From Bacillota bacterium (GTDB lineage: Bacteria > Bacillota > Desulfotomaculia > Desulfotomaculales > VENG01): a stretch of 64,000 nt of DNA. The notes under the pieces were generated by a model. It ran no database searches. It saw nothing but the letters and a program-made list of their open reading frames with translations, and was not told the DNA's origin. Within the stretch, counting starts at the first letter, position 1. Every line of letters starts with the position of its first letter. Position numbers and translations under genes: made by a program. The stretch lies in NCBI GenBank assembly GCA_009711705.1, contig VENG01000007.1, positions 62,001 through 126,000 of the forward strand, read 5' to 3'. Positions 45,860 to 53,338 of this stretch are shown piece by piece.

Positions 45860-46401
45860 TTGGTTGTGGATAAAGGGAAAGAAAGGGAGATAGCATTATA
45901 AATATTATATAAATTCTAGTAGTAGTAGTAAGGGCTGTGGATATGTTAATATGCTTTAAAAGCCAATTAGCATGGTAAAAACAACGTTTTTTATGATGTT
46001 AAAAAAATGTATATTAAGATGTGACTTTATAAGTTAAAAAATTACAATATTACCTATTTTTTTAAATTAGTAATGCTATATTGACAGTAACCACAGGATG
46101 TTAATATTTATAATCGTGATTTTGGGGATGTGTATGACCTTTTTAATGATTATTTAAATCCCAAATTATGTAAAAAAATAAGATTGGACTTTATTACCCG
46201 GATGAAAACCGTTAAACAAGCTTATCAAAAAAAAATACTAAATCTATATAATATTAAAAAAAATCTGAATTCACTAGTATATAATTAACAAGGATTCGAC
46301 AAGATGATAATAAATTTGGTTTGTATTAACATTAGAATCCTTAGTTATATCAATTATTAACAGACATATCCACATTGTCCACAAGAATTTATTTATACAC
46401 A
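45860..46401. other. Candidate replication origin (DnaA boxes, DnaA-trio, AT-rich unwinding tract)
   Basis: On the minus strand, ATATCCACA (45936-45944) is followed by GCCC and then five trinucleotides TTA CTA CTA CTA CTA (45917-45931). A 20-base A/T-only tract (about 45896-45915) comes next. This is the order DnaA box, GC cluster, DnaA-trio, unwinding element known from the B. subtilis origin. A perfect box (TGTGGATAA, 45865-45873) flanks the other side. Further boxes are ATATCCACA (46366-46374), TTGTCCACA (46375-46383) and TTATACACA (46393-46401). The region is strongly AT-rich and otherwise gene-free. The conserved gene block to the left points away from it. dnaA, dnaN and rpmH are not within the window. 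Confidence 0.6.
46130..46288 (+). CDS. Possible 52-residue lysine-rich protein
   Basis: GTG-initiated frame beginning VYDLFNDYLNPKLCKKIRLD and ending LNSLVYN, rich in Lys, Asn and Tyr. GGGGAT is the only upstream purine run, so the ribosome site is weak. TTGACA at 46081 could be a -35 element. In AT-rich DNA a frame of this size may be chance. Confidence 0.2.
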   Translation: MYDLFNDYLNPKLCKKIRLDFITRMKTVKQAYQKKILNLYNIKKNLNSLVYN

Positions 46402-46473
46402 TGTGAATTTCGTCGAAACTATTATACAGACAAGTAGTGAATTTGTTCAACTCTACCCCACATGAAGAAAAAA

Positions 46474-46503
46474 GTAACTCCCACATCTATAAGTGGGAGT
46501 CTA
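46474..46503. repeat. CCCACTT-type hairpin (copy 3)
   Basis: AACTCCCACATCTATAAGTGGGAGT, preceded by GAAGAAAAAAG. It is related to the copies at 4.18 and 43.01 kb and lies just upstream of the ilvB promoter. Confidence 0.55.
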
Positions 46504-46537
46504 AAGAAGCAGATTAAGGTTTTATTCTAAAAAACAG

Positions 46538-46566
46538 TTGATCAGATTATGCTTTTACCATATAAT
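46538..46566 (+). promoter_or_regulatory. Promoter of the T-box-ilvB transcript
   Basis: TTGATC, 17-base spacer, TATAAT. Transcription would start about 15-20 bases before stem I of the T-box. Confidence 0.8.
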
Positions 46567-46589
46567 TAGATAACAATTTTTAACATGTA

Positions 46590-46875
46590 AAGGCTGGGAA
46601 GGGGAACATAACCTGAATCAACCGTGCTACAGAGAATCGGTGTATGCTGAGAGCCGGTGCCGGCAACAGGCGAAGTATCACCCCGGAGCTGTCTTGTCGA
46701 AATCTTATAGACGTTAGGCAAGACCGGGTAGCAAAACCCGTTATAAGAGGTGTCTTTTGATACATAAGGTGGTTCCCTTTGCGGGGAGCAAACAGGGTGG
46801 TACCGCGCGGGGTATAACTATAGGCCTCTCGTCCCTGGCAAAAACTTGCCGGGACGAGGAGGTCTTTTTATTTTC
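46590..46875 (+). promoter_or_regulatory. T-box leader (Ile specifier) controlling ilvB
   Basis: The T-box sequence AGGGTGGTACCGCGCGG lies near 46796-46811. The terminator is CGTCCCTGGC / GCCGGGACGAGG followed by TTTTT (about 46830-46872). Stem I opens at GGCTGGGAAGGGGAAC; its GGGG pairs with CCCC in GTATCACCCCGGAGC. The triplet one base before CCCC is ATC, an isoleucine codon; GTA (Val) is a less likely reading. Low isoleucyl-tRNA charging should switch ilvB on. Confidence 0.9.
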
Positions 46876-46900
46876 AAATTTCAACCGGAGGTGACTGGTT

Positions 46901-48559
46901 ATGAAAAAATCAGGGGCGCAAATATTGGTAGAAAGTTTGCTTACCCAGGGGGTAGATACTATTTTCGGCTACCCTGGTGGACAAGCTTTACCAATTTACG
47001 ATGCTCTTTACGATGCTGACATTAAACATTATTTAACCAGGCATGAACAGGGTGCAGCCCATGCTGCCGACGGGTATGCACGCGCTTCTGGGAAGCCTGG
47101 GGTATGTTTGGCTACTTCCGGCCCGGGGGCAACCAATCTGGTGACCGGTATTGCTAATGCTTACATGGATTCTATTCCATTAATTGCACTAACCGGTCAA
47201 GTACCTACTTTCATGTTGGGTAAAGATTCTTTCCAGGAAGCAGACATCACCGGAATTACATTACCGATAACTAAACATAATTTTATCGTTAAAAATGTGC
47301 AAGAACTTAGTCAAATAATTAAAGAAGCCTTTCATATTGCTACAACCGGTCGTCCCGGGCCGGTCCTTGTAGATATCCCCAAGGATGTCTCTAGTGCGAT
47401 TACGTTATCCGAAGAAGAGGGGCCGGTGCTTTTACCGGGTTATAATCCTCTTTGTAAACCGGATCCGCAGCAAGTATCGAGGGCTGTTCGGGCCGTTACA
47501 GAGGCAAAGCGGCCCGTTATTTATGCCGGCGGCGGTATTATTGGCTCCGGTGCGCACGAAGAATTAAAAGAACTGGCCGAAAAAATGCTAATACCGGTGG
47601 CGACCACCTTGATGGGTTTAGGCAGTTTTCCCGGTGACCACCCGCTGTCCGTGGGGATGTTGGGCATGCACGGCAGCAAGTATGCCAACTACGCCGTTAG
47701 TGAGTGTGACCTGTTGGTGGCGGTAGGGGTGCGCTTTGACGACAGGGTTACCGGTAAACTGGAAAGCTTTGCTCCCCATGCCCAGGTAATTCATATGGAC
47801 ATAGACCCTGCGGAAGTAGGAAAAAATATACAGGTGGGTATCCCGGTGGTGGGGGATGTGAAAATATGCCTGCGGGAAATGCTGCTAAAACTGGAACCAC
47901 GGGTGGAAAGCGCCTGGAACGGAATTATAAACAAATGGAAAAAGGAATATCCGTTTAGTTACGTGGAAAATGGTCGCGTAAAACCGCAGCAGGTAATACA
48001 AGAGATTTGTAATATAACTGGCGGCAAGGCCAGGATTGCCACCGAAGTGGGCCAACACCAAATGTGGGCAGCCCAATACTACACTTTTAACCGCCCGCGT
48101 AGCTTTATCTCCTCAGGCGGGCTGGGAACTATGGGTTTTGGCTTCCCCGCCGCGCTGGGTGTACAGGTGGCCTGCCCGGAAGAAACAGTATTTGATATAG
48201 CCGGTGACGGCAGTTTCCAGATGAATATTCAAGAATTGGCCACAGCAGTACATTATGAACTACCGGTTAAGGTAGCCATACTAAATAACGGTTGCCTGGG
48301 CATGGTCCGGCAGTGGCAGGAATTTTTCTTTGACAGGCGATATTCATACAGTGAAATGAATAACCCCGATTTTGCCAAGGTGTCTGAGGCATACGGCGCC
48401 GTGGGTATCAGGGTTACAAGCCCATCGGACATAAGACCGGCCCTGGAGCATGCCCTGTCAGTTAAAAAACCGGTGGTGATGGATTTTATTACCGATCCCG
48501 AGGAAAATGTGCTGCCTATGGTGCCACCGGGTGAAGCCATTAACAAAATGTTAGGTTGA
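46901..48559 (+). CDS. ilvB: Acetolactate synthase, large (catalytic) subunit
   Basis: TPP- and FAD-dependent enzyme making acetolactate and acetohydroxybutyrate for valine, leucine and isoleucine. The 552-residue protein has GYPGGQALPIYDAL, the catalytic Glu in HEQGAAHAADGYARASGKPG, the TPP motif GDGSFQMNIQELATA and NNGCLGMVRQWQ, and a C-terminal MVPPGEAINKM. Start ATG 46901 has CCGGAGGTGA upstream. The regulatory subunit ilvN, normally next to it, is absent; a terminator follows. Confidence 0.95.
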   Translation: MKKSGAQILVESLLTQGVDTIFGYPGGQALPIYDALYDADIKHYLTRHEQGAAHAADGYARASGKPGVCLATSGPGATNLVTGIANAYMDSIPLIALTGQVPTFMLGKDSFQEADITGITLPITKHNFIVKNVQELSQIIKEAFHIATTGRPGPVLVDIPKDVSSAITLSEEEGPVLLPGYNPLCKPDPQQVSRAVRAVTEAKRPVIYAGGGIIGSGAHEELKELAEKMLIPVATTLMGLGSFPGDHPLSVGMLGMHGSKYANYAVSECDLLVAVGVRFDDRVTGKLESFAPHAQVIHMDIDPAEVGKNIQVGIPVVGDVKICLREMLLKLEPRVESAWNGIINKWKKEYPFSYVENGRVKPQQVIQEICNITGGKARIATEVGQHQMWAAQYYTFNRPRSFISSGGLGTMGFGFPAALGVQVACPEETVFDIAGDGSFQMNIQELATAVHYELPVKVAILNNGCLGMVRQWQEFFFDRRYSYSEMNNPDFAKVSEAYGAVGIRVTSPSDIRPALEHALSVKKPVVMDFITDPEENVLPMVPPGEAINKMLG

Positions 48560-48620
48560 TTGTGGAACCATCATCAGATGTGGCCTATGGCGGCGAGGAA
48601 GGCCGGTGGAATATTCTTGC

Positions 48621-48668
48621 ATGCAACCAAAAGCTTCGGGAACTATGTCCCGAAGCTTTTGGTTGCAT
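48621..48668. terminator. Terminator between ilvB and the right-hand cluster
   Basis: Very long perfect stem ATGCAACCAAAAGCTTCGGG / CCCGAAGCTTTTGGTTGCAT around AACTATGT, between convergent genes. Confidence 0.85.
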
Positions 48669-48716
48669 AAGCATCGCTTTTTCTATAAGTTTATTTCACC
48701 AAAGGAGTTCTTTTAG

Positions 48717-49106
48717 CTAGGCCTTAAATTTCAATGCTATTTCCGGCAAGTATTTTTGTAAGGTTACAAAAGGTTGCTCTAAAAAAGCCTGTTCGTCGTC
48801 GAGCATGGTACTGAGGGAATTCTCTGTCATTTCAATGATGGGTTTACAAGAAAAATTAGGCATTAATTCCACCTTAATATCACCTTGTAAACCCTCTTTA
48901 TATTCTTGTGCATAAAAACCGTCATAATAACATGTAAACTCCCTGGGTTCTGCCCCGGTTAGTATCCTGATCCCTACAACATGTTTCTTTTCCAGAAGAT
49001 CTCCGGCTATAACTTTTATACTCGGGTACTGGTTTAACAATTGTTCTGCTATGCGCCGGTCTAGTTCTAAGGCCGACTGCATCAAATTGTTTACATCCCG
49101 TTCCAT
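48717..49106 (-). CDS. Unknown 129-residue protein
   Basis: GGGAGGTTTAGATA precedes the ATG at 49106, so translation is credible. The sequence has an N-terminal helix (NNLMQSALELDRRIAEQLL), a central beta-rich part with TCYYDGFYAQEYKEGL and a C-terminal LEQPFVTLQKYLPEIALKF. No signal peptide, membrane segment or cysteine-rich motif apart from NFSCKP. I do not recognise a family. It is the last gene of the minus-strand series and may belong to the export cluster, although it is separated by 125 bases. Confidence 0.6.
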   Translation of the reverse strand: MERDVNNLMQSALELDRRIAEQLLNQYPSIKVIAGDLLEKKHVVGIRILTGAEPREFTCYYDGFYAQEYKEGLQGDIKVELMPNFSCKPIIEMTENSLSTMLDDEQAFLEQPFVTLQKYLPEIALKFKA

Positions 49107-49231
49107 TATCTAAACCTCCCATAAGAAAGAATAAATTTAGTATTGCCTGTAAGGGTTTCTGCATTCTCATGAACAGGGTAACAATTAGAATATATTTTGT
49201 CAAAACACTTACCGAGTATATAAGTGTTATA

Positions 49232-50374
49232 TTACTCTGGGATTTCACCGTAAACTTCATCTGTCACTATGATTAATTCAAACGGAATTTTAAAACCTAT
49301 TTTCTTGGCAACCTCTGAATTAAATATGATTCTCGGTGCACATTGAAATGTCTGAGTTAATTCCCGGGGCTTAGCCCCGTTAAGACATTTAATCATGGTG
49401 TCGGTTCCGAAACGTCCCGTATTTAATTCATCCATAACAGATACCGTCATTAATGCCCCGTATTTTACTTCTATATTTCCTAACTGGGAAAAAATAGGTA
49501 CCTTCTGTTTATAAAAAGGGGTAAATAATTCCGGTAGTTTTTCACTTTTGAGCGAAGCAATAGTAACGTACATGGCATCCACACGGGTCGCCAGCTTATC
49601 ATATGCTTCCCGGACTTCGCGGTAATATCGCTGGTAATCTTCGGGGCTTTGAGGTTCATCAACATAATGACGTACTATTTGAAAGCCTTTTTCTGCAGCC
49701 AGAGTTTCAACTTCACTTACTGCCGAGTAAACCCTCGCTATATCGGAATCCTCGTAAACCATGCCCAGCTTTTTAAATTTCTTAATATCGTAAAATGCGT
49801 TGAGCTGGCGTTCAAAACGGGTCGGGTCCATGTGTGCCCACACGTGATCGAGACCTGAATCTTCCACTGAATCAATGATTCCTGACCGTACCGCATTAGA
49901 GGCGGCAAAAACAAAAATGTCGGTATCGTGGCGGTCGTTGCCCAAAACAACGCCCGCTTGCGTCCCCATCACCACCATGAGATCCACATCATTCTGCTCA
50001 TTTAAGCGATCTATAATATCTTCACCATTAACCCCATCCTGTAAATTATAAAAAGCATTATCCACGAATTCGATGTAAGGGCTTACTTCCGTGGTTGCCA
50101 GCCAGCGCCAGATTTCCCTGCTGTCATTACTTTCAATGACACTATCAAAACCTTCCAGGTCAGTAATCCAACCCCTTTCATATAAACCATTAACAATCCC
50201 AACCAGCGTCTTTGTATATGTAATAAAATTCTCGCTTTCACAATAACCGATTCGCCATTTGGTGCCGTCTTCTTTGTTAACAGGGGTAAGACCATCATAC
50301 CCACTTGTAGCATAGGAAGGATTAATGGCAATTGACCAGGTTAAACTTGTAGCAAAGATACTGATTATCACCAA
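49232..50374 (-). CDS. ABC transporter substrate-binding-like protein (TrpX/ABC_sub_bind type)
   Basis: A secreted periplasmic-binding-fold protein of about 380 residues. The hydrophobic N-terminus ends in an AxA-like signal site (NPSYATSGYD). The body has GIVNGLYERGWI, VDLMVVMGTQAGVVLG, KKLGMVYEDSDIARVYS and YVTIASLKSEKLPELF, as in TrpX-like binding proteins. The start is uncertain: GTG 50374 has no ribosome site. A strong GGAAAGGAGAGG lies upstream, followed in frame by ATA GCA ATA AGG TGC, which would add a basic signal-peptide n-region. No cognate permease is adjacent. The ligand is unknown. Confidence 0.75.
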   Translation of the reverse strand: MVIISIFATSLTWSIAINPSYATSGYDGLTPVNKEDGTKWRIGYCESENFITYTKTLVGIVNGLYERGWITDLEGFDSVIESNDSREIWRWLATTEVSPYIEFVDNAFYNLQDGVNGEDIIDRLNEQNDVDLMVVMGTQAGVVLGNDRHDTDIFVFAASNAVRSGIIDSVEDSGLDHVWAHMDPTRFERQLNAFYDIKKFKKLGMVYEDSDIARVYSAVSEVETLAAEKGFQIVRHYVDEPQSPEDYQRYYREVREAYDKLATRVDAMYVTIASLKSEKLPELFTPFYKQKVPIFSQLGNIEVKYGALMTVSVMDELNTGRFGTDTMIKCLNGAKPRELTQTFQCAPRIIFNSEVAKKIGFKIPFELIIVTDEVYGEIPE

Positions 50375-50499
50375 TATTGTTGCTATTTTGCAAATGCACC
50401 TTATTGCTATCCTCTCCTTTCCGAAAAATTGCTATATCCAAACTCTCATGAACCTTATACATAAACTATTATGAAAAAACTACATTTTTCGCATTATAC

Positions 50500-51234
50500 T
50501 CAGCCTTCCTTGCGAGAAAATTGATAACTACTCAGCTCTTTAGCGAACATTATTTTTATACCTTTTTCATCCCTGAACTGGGAAAAGCCAAAGTATCCAT
50601 TGCTTAATAACTGCTTCTGTTTTTTGAAAAATGTGCCGGATACATGAACTGTACTGCTTTTATCCAGTTGCAAAGGATTGAAAAAATCTTTATACACAAC
50701 ATACCTATCCCATTGATAATACATCTTACATAACTTGGCAATATTTAAGCCTATTGAAGTAACGGTTTTAATGCTCGGATAGTTATAGGGAGATACTGTT
50801 GTGAACAAATATCTGTAATTCTTTTTCTTTTTTGCCCGTCGGGCAAGCATGTCCGCCATCTTTTTTTGCAAGTTATTTCCTCGTAACTCAGGATGAACCA
50901 TGGACAACTCCAGCTGTGCCACGCAAAGCAATTCTTCATCGCTGAAATTAAGCTCCCGGCCCATATTATCCTCACGATGGCCGGGAAGTAAAATTGAACA
51001 GATAGCACATAGCTTGTCCTGGACAAACAACCCTATGCTCTCACCATCACCATTCATTATTTTGTGGTGTTCCTCCGGAGATAGGGATACACAAAAACTC
51101 TTGTTTTTCATTAAACTTGTTACAACACGCTGCAAATCCATTACTTGAGATATATCATTACTATCAAGAACCCTTATTGTATAGGGGTAATACTGCAAAT
51201 CCCGTTGGTTTTTTATTTTTCCTTTTTCTATCAT
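50500..51234 (-). CDS. GNAT-like acyltransferase
   Basis: 244-residue protein whose residues about 20-190 fit the GNAT fold. It has an N-terminal IRVLDSNDISQVMDLQRVV, a strand before LELSMVHPELRGNNLQKKM (the acetyl-CoA pyrophosphate loop, Q/RxxGxG type but degenerate) and YLFTTVSPYNYPSIKTVTSIG. The C-terminal 50 residues are basic and unlike the core. It lies about 108 bases after the small GG-motif gene in the export cluster. Modification of a peptide or cluster protein is possible but unproven. Confidence 0.65.
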   Translation of the reverse strand: MIEKGKIKNQRDLQYYPYTIRVLDSNDISQVMDLQRVVTSLMKNKSFCVSLSPEEHHKIMNGDGESIGLFVQDKLCAICSILLPGHREDNMGRELNFSDEELLCVAQLELSMVHPELRGNNLQKKMADMLARRAKKKKNYRYLFTTVSPYNYPSIKTVTSIGLNIAKLCKMYYQWDRYVVYKDFFNPLQLDKSSTVHVSGTFFKKQKQLLSNGYFGFSQFRDEKGIKIMFAKELSSYQFSRKEG

Positions 51235-51342
51235 TTCCTTAAAATCTCCTCAAAAAATAAGGATATTTATATCTAATAGTTGCAAAGCAAATAACCGGCT
51301 TAAACCTTCCAGCAATCTGTGTTCAATGCATGTCCACCCTGT

Positions 51343-51636
51343 CTATATGCCATTCTTTTTTCCCTTTTCACCGGACATATCATTTAAATTTAAACCTCCG
51401 GCAACCATATCCAGGTCATCATCCACTTCACCGTTTTCCATGTCTCTCGAAATTATCTTTTCTAATAGGCGTTGGCTTTTTGTACTGTAATCTGCATTCG
51501 TTAGCATTTGGGCAATGGATAATAAGTCTTTATATTCTTCATCACAATGCTCATAATCAGGTGGATTGATTGTATCCCCGGATACTATTTTTTCTATATC
51601 TGAAATAAATGACTCCAAAGAATGTTTCTCGCTCAT
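51343..51636 (-). CDS. Small protein with anti-sigma-like N-terminus and VAGG export motif
   Basis: 97 residues, start ATG 51636 behind TGAGGTGA. The part DEEYKDLLSIAQMLTNADYS and SQRLLEKII matches the short helical pattern (LLxLAxxLxxxDFSxxS) seen in proteins encoded next to ECF sigma genes in clostridia. The segment DDDLDMVAGG (residues 72-81) is a double-glycine leader motif like that of the Nif11-type precursor in this cluster. A 16-residue tail (LNLNDMSGEKGKKNGI) follows. It sits 26 bases after the sigma gene, where an anti-sigma gene is expected. It may be an anti-sigma that is also an export substrate, which is inference. Confidence 0.7.
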   Translation of the reverse strand: MSEKHSLESFISDIEKIVSGDTINPPDYEHCDEEYKDLLSIAQMLTNADYSTKSQRLLEKIISRDMENGEVDDDLDMVAGGLNLNDMSGEKGKKNGI

Positions 51637-51662
51637 TTATTCACCTCAAATACAAGTTTTGC

Positions 51663-52196
51663 TTAATAAATAACTCCTTGTTCCTTTAAAATGTGCTTTA
51701 ATTTTTTTAAGGATCTGTATAAAATTGTGCCAACATTACTTTCTGATATATTCGTCATCTCTGCAATTTGCCGGTTTGACAAGCATGCTCCAAACTTAAA
51801 GGCTATAATATTTCTTTGCCGCTCATCCAGATGCTTTATTGCCTTAAGTAAAAATTCTGTTAACTCCTGATTGACGATCAAATCCTCAAGCCGGTAGTTT
51901 GCCTCCAATTTTTCCGGGTCGGCAGGATCCGTATTGCGGTTATTCATTCTGTAGTAATTAATTACAGCATTGTTGGCTATGGTGAACAGCCACGTACTAA
52001 ACTTCCCCTTGCCCGGGTCAAATGTATGGTAATTTCTTAACACTTTTTCAAAAACTTCACTAACCAGATCTTCCGCTGTGCTATGGTCACTTACTCTGTA
52101 AAGCACATATTTATAAATTTTGGGAAAATATGCTTTATATGCTTCGGATAGTCCCCTAGAATTTTCTTTTTCCACTGAGATATTGCATATATTCAC
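51663..52196 (-). CDS. ECF-type RNA polymerase sigma factor
   Basis: 177-residue sigma-70 family protein with regions 2 and 4 only. Region 2 has KYVLYRVSDHSTAEDLVSEVFEKVL and FSTWLFTIANNAVINYYRMN. Region 4 has HLDERQRNIIAFKFGACLSNRQIAEMTNISESNVGTILYRSLKKL-type helices (shown here in part: SNRQIAEMTNISESNVGTIL). It starts at GTG 52196 behind AGAGGTGA, 10 bases after the HExxH gene, so it is translated from the exporter operon. It probably controls the cluster or its precursors; no promoter motif was identified. Confidence 0.92.
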   Translation of the reverse strand: MNICNISVEKENSRGLSEAYKAYFPKIYKYVLYRVSDHSTAEDLVSEVFEKVLRNYHTFDPGKGKFSTWLFTIANNAVINYYRMNNRNTDPADPEKLEANYRLEDLIVNQELTEFLLKAIKHLDERQRNIIAFKFGACLSNRQIAEMTNISESNVGTILYRSLKKLKHILKEQGVIY

Positions 52197-52206
52197 TTAT
52201 TCATTC

Positions 52207-53316
52207 TCACCTCTTTCTATAAAGAAGGCCTAAACCGTTTTTAAGTAAATTTTTCTCAGCATCTTCGGAAGCCAACTCCACTAAATTCGCTTTCGACATA
52301 GCTATAAGCATTTTGTATTTCCCTTCACCCGTATAAATCCCCGGGGCATACTTTTCGCTGATAATCTCCAAATTCCAAGCTGCATTTTTGACGTAAGAAA
52401 TTAATGTCTCGAAAGCCGTATCGGATAATTCCTTGTCTTTTATGTAATTAGTCAGCCTTCCTCCGGAACGAAAGGCTGGGTAGTTTTCCAGACCCATAAA
52501 ACAGAGAAACCAGCGTGCCTTGTAACTGCCCGCGGCAGCAACTATACCCATGTAATCAGCGATTAGTTCATCCAGCAAATGATTACGCGCCGATCCGAAA
52601 AGGCGCAATGTAAAGTAATGCGTGGCTTCATGCTCGCGGCGAACAACCAGGGACAACCGCCGCCATTTATCCTGTGAAATACCCAGCATCTCGGCGGGGA
52701 CATTGCTATATTCCTTGTCACTCAATATTAAAAATGTGTCCTGGTATAATTCCCTACGGGATTTCATTTTTTCAAATTCCAGTCCCCACAAAAAATCCAG
52801 GTTTTCTTTATGACTGTTACCCTTATGCCATTTTTCTTTATACTTTTTTACCCTGTCCCAATTGTTGTAGCCCTTAATCATACAGGCTTCCATAGAAGGT
52901 GGCACGTTCACCGGCTCGTTCCGTTTAGAAAATACGCGAACAAGGGTTTCAAAGTCACTGCGGTTTCTCACGAAAATTACAGGTATTCTGCCGGCAAGTG
53001 TTTGGTAAAGGTATATTTCAAGCCTGTCCGGCTCTTTCAGTTCAACCCCCGTTGTTTGCGGCATCAAAAATGTATCCAGCCCTCTCCTGGTGGCCAGCCG
53101 GTAATTGGAATTATCACTCATTCCTTCTTTAACGGGGAAGTTTAGCTGCACTAATCTTTTTTGCAGTGCAACCAGGGAGCCCTCCCGGGCAATATCGGTT
53201 ATATACTCCTCCCAATCTCCCACAAAGGGTTCATCCTGCAGAGGGATTTGCTGCCATGAATTAACACCAGTATGCTTAAAATGATTCTCACGCAGAAACG
53301 ACAATTGTTCTTGCAA
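52207..53316 (-). CDS. Unknown protein with HExxH metalloprotease-like motif
   Basis: About 369 residues from TTG 53316, which has GAGGTG 7 bases upstream; a longer frame from TTG 53346 overlaps the ABC gene. Near residues 229-233 is HEATH, an HExxH zinc-protease signature, followed 17 residues later by Glu in LLDELIADYMG, a spacing compatible with a third ligand. No signal peptide or clear membrane segment is seen. I do not recognise the family by name. The gene lies between the second exporter ATPase and the ECF sigma gene with minimal spacing, so a role in processing the precursor or controlling the sigma factor is plausible but untested. Confidence 0.7.
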   Translation of the reverse strand: MQEQLSFLRENHFKHTGVNSWQQIPLQDEPFVGDWEEYITDIAREGSLVALQKRLVQLNFPVKEGMSDNSNYRLATRRGLDTFLMPQTTGVELKEPDRLEIYLYQTLAGRIPVIFVRNRSDFETLVRVFSKRNEPVNVPPSMEACMIKGYNNWDRVKKYKEKWHKGNSHKENLDFLWGLEFEKMKSRRELYQDTFLILSDKEYSNVPAEMLGISQDKWRRLSLVVRREHEATHYFTLRLFGSARNHLLDELIADYMGIVAAAGSYKARWFLCFMGLENYPAFRSGGRLTNYIKDKELSDTAFETLISYVKNAAWNLEIISEKYAPGIYTGEGKYKMLIAMSKANLVELASEDAEKNLLKNGLGLLYRKR

Positions 53317-53338
53317 TGACCCACACCTCGAATCTTTT

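Noticed and set aside
46274..46486. Minus-strand frame of 70 codons
   Set aside because: It spans the DnaA-box cluster in AT-rich DNA, without a ribosome site.
46580..46765. Minus-strand frame of 61 codons
   Set aside because: It is opposite the ilvB T-box leader.
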